From Cryobacterium zongtaii (GTDB lineage: Bacteria; Actinomycetota; Actinomycetes; Actinomycetales; Microbacteriaceae), in NCBI RefSeq assembly GCF_002909375.1, contig NZ_PPXD01000022.1, positions 19,812 to 83,811 of the forward strand: a stretch of DNA of 64,000 nt. The letters run 5' to 3'. Under the pieces are notes generated by a model. It made no database searches. It had not been told where the DNA came from and was given only the letters and a program-made list of their open reading frames with translations. Below, piece by piece: positions 58,566-64,000 of the stretch. The position numbers were made by a program, and so were the translations under genes. The first letter of the stretch is position 1; every line of letters starts with the position of its first letter.

Positions 58566-59957
58566 ATGTCGAATTACATTGCAGATGCACTGGTCGGTGA
58601 GCCCGAGGTTCTCGAGGACACCCTGGTCGCCGACCTGACCGGCTCGCCCGCCTGGCTGCGGCTCAAGACCGCCGCCGCCGCTCTGCAGACCGTGCAGGCT
58701 CAGGACGGTTCGATCCCCGAGGCCGGCGCCCACGCGGATGCGCAGGTGTCCGTCGCCGAGATCACCGCCGCGGTCACCGAGCTGGCGCCGCACTTCCCGC
58801 ACGATGCCGACTATCTGGCCGCCGTTGTGGTCGATTTCGACCGCTGGGCGGCCGGCGGCTTCGGCGTGCCCGACTTCTACGACTCGCTGCTGGCCTTCCA
58901 GCCGCAGCAGCACCGGGAGGACGGCATTCGGCACCTGGTGGTGTTCCCGATGTACACCCAGAACGGCAGCCCTAACCGGCTCGTCGAGGCGGTGCTCATC
59001 GAGGTGCTCTGGCCGGAGTTCGTGGCCGAGCTCGAGACCGAGTACACCAACAAGCTTTTCGTGCCCATCCGCTTTCTCGACTTCACGGCCGGGTACGACA
59101 CCAACTCGGCGGTGCTCTTCCCCGAGACCGTGGCGATGCGGCAGATCCCCACGTTCACCTGGGGGGCCATCTTCGCCGACCGGGAGGCCGCGAGGTTCCG
59201 CAGGGTGGTGCGCGCCGCGGCCGAGATCACCCGGCTCCAGCTGCCCGCAGAGGCCGAGGCGCTGCTCGACGACCAGCACCTCACCGAAGAGACCTTCGTG
59301 ATGTGGGACCTCATCCACGACCGCACCCACATGCGCGGCGACCTCCCCTTCGACCCGTTCATGATCAAGCAGCGGATGCCGTTCTTCCTCTATTCACTCG
59401 AGGAGCTGCGCTGCGACCTCACGGCGTTCCGCGAGTCGGTGAAGATCGAACGGGACGAGGCCGCCAGCCCCGAGGCCCGCCGGCACGCGAAGCTGGTGCA
59501 GTACGCGGTCATTTTCGATCGTATCTTCAGGTTCTCGATCACCGGCAGTCGGGTGCGCAACTATGACGGCCTCGGCGGCCAGCTGCTGTTCGCCTGGCTG
59601 CACCAGCACCACGTGCTGCACTGGACCGACACGGCGCTCTCCTTCGACTGGGAGGCGGTGCCCGATGTGGTCATCGCGCTCGGCGCCCAGATCGACGAGC
59701 TCTATTGGGAGTCGATCGACCGGCCGAAGAAGGCGCACTGGCTAGCCGCCTACGAGATGCTGACGAAGACGCTTACGCCCAACCCGGCGTCGGCGTGGGC
59801 TCGCGGGCTGCCGCTCGAGGTGCTCGCCGGCGCGCCGAAGGGGTACACCGACCTCGTCCTTGACGACGAGTTCCCGCTCTCGATGTTCTTCGAGGCGCTC
59901 GACAAGAAGATGAAACCCGTCATCGAGTCGACCAGGGGCATCACGGCGGATGCGTAG
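58566..59957 (+). CDS. DUF6421-family protein
   Basis: A 463-residue cytosolic protein. It starts MSNYIADALVGEPEVLEDTL. Distinctive conserved segments include DFDRWAAGGFGVPDFYDSLL, HLVVFPMYTQNGSPNRLVEA, and WDLIHDRTHMRGDLPFDPFM, where several His, Asp and Glu residues could make a metal or hydrolase site. The function is unknown; the family is largely actinobacterial. GGGAGG lies 5 nt before the ATG. Its stop overlaps the SDR start by 8 nt, a coupling usual for this pair. Confidence 0.82.
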   Translation: MSNYIADALVGEPEVLEDTLVADLTGSPAWLRLKTAAAALQTVQAQDGSIPEAGAHADAQVSVAEITAAVTELAPHFPHDADYLAAVVVDFDRWAAGGFGVPDFYDSLLAFQPQQHREDGIRHLVVFPMYTQNGSPNRLVEAVLIEVLWPEFVAELETEYTNKLFVPIRFLDFTAGYDTNSAVLFPETVAMRQIPTFTWGAIFADREAARFRRVVRAAAEITRLQLPAEAEALLDDQHLTEETFVMWDLIHDRTHMRGDLPFDPFMIKQRMPFFLYSLEELRCDLTAFRESVKIERDEAASPEARRHAKLVQYAVIFDRIFRFSITGSRVRNYDGLGGQLLFAWLHQHHVLHWTDTALSFDWEAVPDVVIALGAQIDELYWESIDRPKKAHWLAAYEMLTKTLTPNPASAWARGLPLEVLAGAPKGYTDLVLDDEFPLSMFFEALDKKMKPVIESTRGITADA

Positions 59958-60648
59958 GCCCACGCTGGTCGACCCGTCCGGTGATCCCGGCCAGCCGGGG
60001 GCTGCCGGGCACACCGTGCTGATCGCCGGGGCCACCAGCACCGCCGGGGTGGCCGTCGCGGCCGCCCTGGCGGGGGCCGGGGCCCGAGTGCTGGCCGTGG
60101 GCTCCAACGAGGAACGGCTGGCGCGGGTGCTCGAGGTGGCGCCTCAAGCCTCCGTCTACGTCGCTGACCTGACCGATTTTACGGCGGTGACCGCCCTCGC
60201 CGCCACCGTGCACACCGAACACGGACCCGTCGACGGGCTCGTGCACCTGGTGGGCGGCTGGCGTGGTGGCGGCGGGCTCGACGGTCAGACCGACGAGGAC
60301 TGGGACTTTCTGCACCAACGCGTCCTGCAGACGCTGCGCAACACCACTCGCGCGTTCAACGCCGATCTGCTGGCCTCGTTCACCGGCCGGCTGGCGATCG
60401 TGTCGTCGGTGTCGGTGGATGCGCCCACCCCCGGCGGCGCCAACTACGCCAGCGCCAAGGCCGCCGCCGAGACCTGGACCCGGGCAGTGGGCCACGGTTT
60501 CGCCAAGGCCGGCGACACCGCCGCGGCCGTGATCTTCGCCGTGCGCGCCCTCGACGGTCTCGAGGCCCGGCTGGCCGCCGAGGTCGTGGCCCTCTGGGAC
60601 TCCCCCGCCGCGTCCCTGAACAACACCCGCCGCATCCTCACCCCCTGA
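59950..60648 (+). CDS. SDR-family protein coupled to DUF6421
   Basis: A 232-residue SDR. TVLIAGATSTAGVAVAAALA is a modified nucleotide-binding loop (GATSTAG in place of TGxxxGxG). LVHLVGGWRGGGGLDGQTD follows and VSSVSVDAPTPGGANYASAK has the YxxxK active site. Its start overlaps the DUF6421 stop by 8 nt, so they are likely to be made together and to act in the same step. Substrate unknown. Confidence 0.82.
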   Translation: MRRPTLVDPSGDPGQPGAAGHTVLIAGATSTAGVAVAAALAGAGARVLAVGSNEERLARVLEVAPQASVYVADLTDFTAVTALAATVHTEHGPVDGLVHLVGGWRGGGGLDGQTDEDWDFLHQRVLQTLRNTTRAFNADLLASFTGRLAIVSSVSVDAPTPGGANYASAKAAAETWTRAVGHGFAKAGDTAAAVIFAVRALDGLEARLAAEVVALWDSPAASLNNTRRILTP

Positions 60649-60718
60649 CCGGCAGCCCCGGCCGGCGCAACCATCGAACCTCCCCCTGGGGGCTGATTCG
60701 CCCGCGGCGCGACGGCGC

Positions 60719-60724
60719 TAGCGT
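60719..60724 (+). promoter_or_regulatory. Putative leaderless -10 (TAGCGT)
   Basis: TAGCGT ends 6 nt before the ATG at 60731 of the histidine kinase gene; no Shine-Dalgarno is seen. Confidence 0.5.
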
Positions 60725-60730
60725 GGGGGC

Positions 60731-62137
60731 ATGACTGCCCTAGCCCGCACCGAACCGGTCACCGATCTGCTGGCCGACCCGCTGGCCGACGGATGGCGGC
60801 GGCCGCGCGGCTCCCGCTCCGCCTACCGGGTCGATGCCTGGGTGGCCCTGGCGCTGGCCGGCGGCACCGCCCTGAGTATTTCGCTGAGCCTCGGCACCGG
60901 GCTCATGGGGGATGCGCCGTGGTGGCAGGTGGCGATCTGGGTGGCGCTCATCGCGCTCCCCCTGGCCGTCCGCCGCCGCTGGCCTGAGGCCGTGGCACTT
61001 CTCGTCTCCCTGGTCTTCGCCGTGTTCGGCAGCATGGGCGTCTCCGACGGCCTGTTTTCCAGCATCTGCCTCTATGTGGCCATTTACTCGGTGGGCGCGT
61101 GGAGCCACCACCGCACCATCGCCCGGTGGACGCGGCTGGGCATCATCGCGGGCATGTTCATCTGGTTGTTCTGGAGCCTGTTGGAGACAGCCAACCAGGC
61201 CACCGTCATCCCCGAACTATCCAGGGACGGGTTCTTTTCGCCGTACGCCGCCTACGGACTGCTGCAGGTTCTGATGAACCTGGTCTACTTCTGGGCCGCG
61301 TACTACTTCGGCGGCGCCGCCTGGCTCGCGGCCCGGCGCTCGGCGGCGCTCGAGGCACGCACCCGTGAGCTCGCCACCGAACGGGAGCGCACCGCGGCGC
61401 AAGCCGTGAGTCTCGAGCGGGTGCGGATTGCCCGGGAGTTGCACGATGTTGTCGCCCACCACGTGTCGTTGATGGGCGTCCAGGCCGGCGCGGCCAGGCG
61501 CATCCTCGACCGCGACCCCGCCGCCGCCGCCCGCGCGATCGCGGTGATCGAGGAGAGCGCCCGCACCGCGGTGGACGAATTGCACACCATGCTCGGTGCC
61601 CTGCGCGCCGATGACGCCGACTGTGACGGCGACCAGCCCGCTCACCAGAGCACCAGCACCCGCGGCGTCGACCAACTCGCCGAACTCGCCCAGGAGAACA
61701 CCGACGCCGGGCTGGTCGTGCGGCTCCAGGTGATCGGCGAGCCGCGGCCGGTGCCCGGCACCATCGGACTCAGCCTCTACCGCATCGCCCAAGAGGCCCT
61801 CACGAACACCCGCAAGCACGCCGGTTCCGGTGCGACCGCCGAACTGCGTCTGCGCTACGAGCCGGATGCCGTGGAACTGGAAGTCACCGACACCGGTCGC
61901 GGCATCCGCCCGCCTGTCGGCTCGCCCACCGCGCAGGGCGCACCCGGCGGACTCGGCCAGCAGGGGATGCGCGAGCGCGTTGCGGCCGTCGGCGGCTCCC
62001 TCGAGCTGGCCAACCGGCCCCGCGGCGGCTATCTGGTGCGCGCCCGCGTTCCGCTCGCCGGCCCGCCGCCGGCCGCCGATACGCCCATCCCCTGGCCGTC
62101 CGCCGGGGAGCCTCAGACCGTGCGGGCCGCCGAATGA
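60731..62137 (+). CDS. Sensor histidine kinase (NarL-type, HisKA_3)
   Basis: A 468-residue kinase. Four to five helices (AWVALALAGGTALSISLSLG; LISLVFAVFGSMGV-like, IYSVGAWSHHRTIAR, VLMNLVYFWAAYYFG) form the sensor part. The dimerisation/phosphorylation region is ERVRIARELHDVVAHHVSLM with the phosphorylated His near 242, and the ATPase includes QEALTNTRKHA and DTGRGIRPP then GQQGMRERVAAVGGSLELA. It signals to the response regulator that overlaps its end (ATGA). The stimulus is unknown. Confidence 0.9.
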   Translation: MTALARTEPVTDLLADPLADGWRRPRGSRSAYRVDAWVALALAGGTALSISLSLGTGLMGDAPWWQVAIWVALIALPLAVRRRWPEAVALLVSLVFAVFGSMGVSDGLFSSICLYVAIYSVGAWSHHRTIARWTRLGIIAGMFIWLFWSLLETANQATVIPELSRDGFFSPYAAYGLLQVLMNLVYFWAAYYFGGAAWLAARRSAALEARTRELATERERTAAQAVSLERVRIARELHDVVAHHVSLMGVQAGAARRILDRDPAAAARAIAVIEESARTAVDELHTMLGALRADDADCDGDQPAHQSTSTRGVDQLAELAQENTDAGLVVRLQVIGEPRPVPGTIGLSLYRIAQEALTNTRKHAGSGATAELRLRYEPDAVELEVTDTGRGIRPPVGSPTAQGAPGGLGQQGMRERVAAVGGSLELANRPRGGYLVRARVPLAGPPPAADTPIPWPSAGEPQTVRAAE

Positions 62138-62859
62138 GCGCGCCGATCCGGGTGCTCCTGGTCGACGACCAGGCCCTGGTGCGCGCCGGATTCCGCATCA
62201 TCCTCGAATCCGAGCCGGGCATTGTGGTGGTCGGCGAAGCCGTGGACGGCGCCGCAGCGATCCGCCAGGCCGCCGCCCTCCAGCCCGACGTGATCTGTAT
62301 GGACGTGCAGATGCCGGGCATGGACGGGCTCACCGCCACCCGCGCGATCGTGGCAGATCCGACCAGCCGCGCCGCGGTGCTCGTGCTCACCACCTTCGAC
62401 AGGGAGGACTACCTGTTCGCCGCCCTGCAGCACGGCGCCAGCGGGTTCCTGCTCAAGAACGCCTCGCCGGAGTCCCTGGTTGAGGCGGTGCAGGTGCTCG
62501 CCCGCGGCGACGCCCTGCTCTCCCCCGAAATCACCCGCCGGGTGATCGCCCGCTTCGCCGGCACCTTCTCCCCCTCCCCGCTTGCCGCCGCACCGGATGC
62601 CGCGCCCGTGCACGGCGCGCACCGGCCGGAGCCGGCGGCGGTGGGCATGCTCACCGAGCGGGAGCGGGAGGTCTTCGAGCTGATCGCGCTGGGCCTGGCC
62701 AACGCCGAGATCGCGGGTCGGCTGTACCTCGGCGAGGCGACGGTGAAGACCCACGTCTCGAAGGTGCTGCAGAAACTCGATCTGCGCGACCGGATCCAGG
62801 CCGTGGTCTACGCCTACGAACACGGCATCGTCGTGCCCGGGGCGCCGCAGCAGCGCTGA
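62134..62859 (+). CDS. NarL/LuxR-type response regulator
   Basis: A 241-residue DNA-binding regulator. The receiver domain begins IRVLLVDDQALVRAGFRIIL with acidic pair Asp 11-12; CMDVQMPGMDG has the phospho-acceptor Asp near 56. The LuxR-type HTH is LTEREREVFELIALGLANAE and IAGRLYLGEATVKTHVSKVL near the C-terminus. It starts overlapping the kinase stop. Targets are not apparent. Confidence 0.93.
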   Translation: MSAPIRVLLVDDQALVRAGFRIILESEPGIVVVGEAVDGAAAIRQAAALQPDVICMDVQMPGMDGLTATRAIVADPTSRAAVLVLTTFDREDYLFAALQHGASGFLLKNASPESLVEAVQVLARGDALLSPEITRRVIARFAGTFSPSPLAAAPDAAPVHGAHRPEPAAVGMLTEREREVFELIALGLANAEIAGRLYLGEATVKTHVSKVLQKLDLRDRIQAVVYAYEHGIVVPGAPQQR

Positions 62860-62982
62860 CCGGCGCTCCCGCACGTCACGTTTCGGCCGCTCGCCCCTCC
62901 TCCACAGGGCGGACGTTGTCGACCTCTCCACAGCTTGGTTTCTGGGCCGGGGAGTGTCGGTGCTGGGTGCTTCACTGTCCCT

Positions 62983-64000
62983 ATGGCCACCTCAGCTGCC
63001 ACACCCGATCACACCCCCGATGACCCTGCGCACCCCGCGGTGGATCCTGTCGCGGCGGCGATCAGCGCGGTCATCGACCCGCTGATCGTGAACGAGAAAG
63101 TCATCGCGGCCGGCTACGCCGAGCGCAGCCGGCTGCTGACGGAGCTGGACCGGCTCGGCCACCAGCGGCGCATCATCAAGGGGCTGGGCGGGGACCCTGT
63201 CGAGTCCGGCCGGAACGACCCCGATACCGGCGCGCACGGCCCGGCCTGGGACGACGAGGAGCTCGCCCGCCGCAGCATGGCCGCCGAGGCCGCCGGGGCG
63301 CTACGGCTGACGGCCACCACGGCGGGCATGATGATCTTTGACGCCGCCCGCCTCACCGGGCAGCTGCCCGGCTTCCACCAGGCGCTGAGCCAGGGCAGCA
63401 TCACCTGGGGTCATGCGGTGAAGATGCTCACCCTCACCGACGGCGTCCCCGAAGAGATCCTGGGTGCGTTCGAAGCCAAGGTCCTGCCGGCGGCAGAGAA
63501 ACTGACCTCCACCCAGTTCGTGCGGGTCGCCGGCCGGATCCTCAACCGGATGCACCCGGTGCCGTTGCAGGACCGCGCCGACGCCGGCTTCGTCAAGCGT
63601 CGGGTGGTGCTCAGCCCCGACGCCGACGGGATGGCCTGGCTGAACGCCTACCTCAAGGCCGAGGACGCCCAGACGATCTACGACCTGCTCAGCCACATCG
63701 CCACAGACCTCGACACCGACACTGCGGCGCCAGGGGCCGATGCGGCCGGCATCGATGCGGCCGTCCCACCCCGCACCAAAAACCAGCGCCGCGCGGACGC
63801 CTACCGCGACCTGCTCCTGGACGGTGTCGGGCCCAGTGGCCTCGGCCACGGCATCCGCGGCACGGTCAGCATCACGGTGCCGGCACTGACCCTGCTGGGC
63901 CGAAGCGACGAACCCGCCATCCTCGACGGCTACGGCCCCATCGACCCCGAGACCGCCCGCCGGATCGCGGGCACGGCAACCAGCTGGTCCCGGATCCTCA
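62983..64000 (+). CDS. DUF222-domain protein, N-terminal part (HNH endonuclease family, runs off window)
   Basis: An open frame from ATG 62983 that leaves the window after 339 codons. RSMAAEAAGALRLTATTAGM then MIFDAARLTGQLPGFHQALS and GSITWGHAVKMLTLTDGVPE are the DUF222 core; full-length family members usually end in an HNH nuclease domain, which would lie outside this window. Such proteins are present in many copies in Microbacteriaceae genomes. A role in mobile-element or DNA metabolism is assumed but unproven. Confidence 0.85.
   Translation, partial: MATSAATPDHTPDDPAHPAVDPVAAAISAVIDPLIVNEKVIAAGYAERSRLLTELDRLGHQRRIIKGLGGDPVESGRNDPDTGAHGPAWDDEELARRSMAAEAAGALRLTATTAGMMIFDAARLTGQLPGFHQALSQGSITWGHAVKMLTLTDGVPEEILGAFEAKVLPAAEKLTSTQFVRVAGRILNRMHPVPLQDRADAGFVKRRVVLSPDADGMAWLNAYLKAEDAQTIYDLLSHIATDLDTDTAAPGADAAGIDAAVPPRTKNQRRADAYRDLLLDGVGPSGLGHGIRGTVSITVPALTLLGRSDEPAILDGYGPIDPETARRIAGTATSWSRIL

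Noticed and set aside
62860..62982. Possible RNA gene or transposon end before the DUF222 gene
   Set aside because: Only a short 123-nt intergenic region with no stem, tRNA features or terminal repeats.

Overview
The window is a contiguous, gene-dense piece of a high-GC actinobacterial chromosome. The frequent GGATGC codon context, a DUF222/HNH-type gene, a mycothiol-type arsenate reductase, a luciferase-like oxidoreductase and a DUF6421 gene all point to Microbacteriaceae, possibly a Cryobacterium-like organism (inference). No rRNA, tRNA, insertion sequence, prophage or CRISPR array was seen. No gene-free stretch exceeds about 210 bases.

Layout. 1-5.8 kb: end of a short-chain dehydrogenase, a sulfonate/nitrate-type ABC importer, and acetyl-CoA synthetase with an odd Thr-Ser repeat N-terminus. 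5.9-8.5 kb: two alpha/beta hydrolases and a diacylglycerol-kinase-like enzyme. 8.6-17.2 kb: LspA, a VOC protein, an LLM oxidoreductase, a methyltransferase, an MFS exporter, two CNNM/CorC-type membrane proteins and small membrane proteins. 17.3-23.5 kb: a sugar isomerase/oxidoreductase pair with a TetR gene, a siderophore-interacting protein with a DtxR-like box, and a MarR-SDR-SDR operon. 23.6-25.8 kb: a universal stress protein, then a probable fluoride riboswitch ahead of a phosphoglycerate mutase and two crcB genes.

26.3-36.7 kb is the most interesting region. It is a Ter stress-response island with TerC, three TerD-family proteins, TelA, two unrecognised proteins, and the 'biosynthetic' module (CitE-like lyase, PRTase-TRSP, StiP/PRTase-PELOTA, HAD). 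The genes are tightly packed or overlapping, and a divergent MarR gene is flanked by two matching 16-bp palindromes. This module is thought to make a nucleoside-like metabolite whose chemistry is unknown.

36.7-45.5 kb: a YCII/DGPF protein with an ECF42-type sigma factor and a matching promoter, an arsenate reductase, a Na+/H+ antiporter, an epimerase, and a molybdate operon (HTH-TOBE regulator, ModABC, MepB-like). 45.6-49.2 kb: an EAL-CBS protein behind a DUF1059 gene, an RDD protein and RF3. 49.4-56.5 kb: an amino-sugar salvage locus (ROK kinase, NagZ-like GH3, sugar ABC importer, ROK repressor with operator). 56.6-64 kb: AlkD-like protein, XRE-cupin regulator, DUF6421-SDR pair, a two-component system, and the start of a DUF222 gene.

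A window-wide pattern is a -10-like TANNNT hexamer ending 6-8 nt before the start codon with no Shine-Dalgarno, on both strands. It suggests many leaderless mRNAs. Other genes (for example 17329, 27765, 53858 and 58566) carry clear Shine-Dalgarno sequences.
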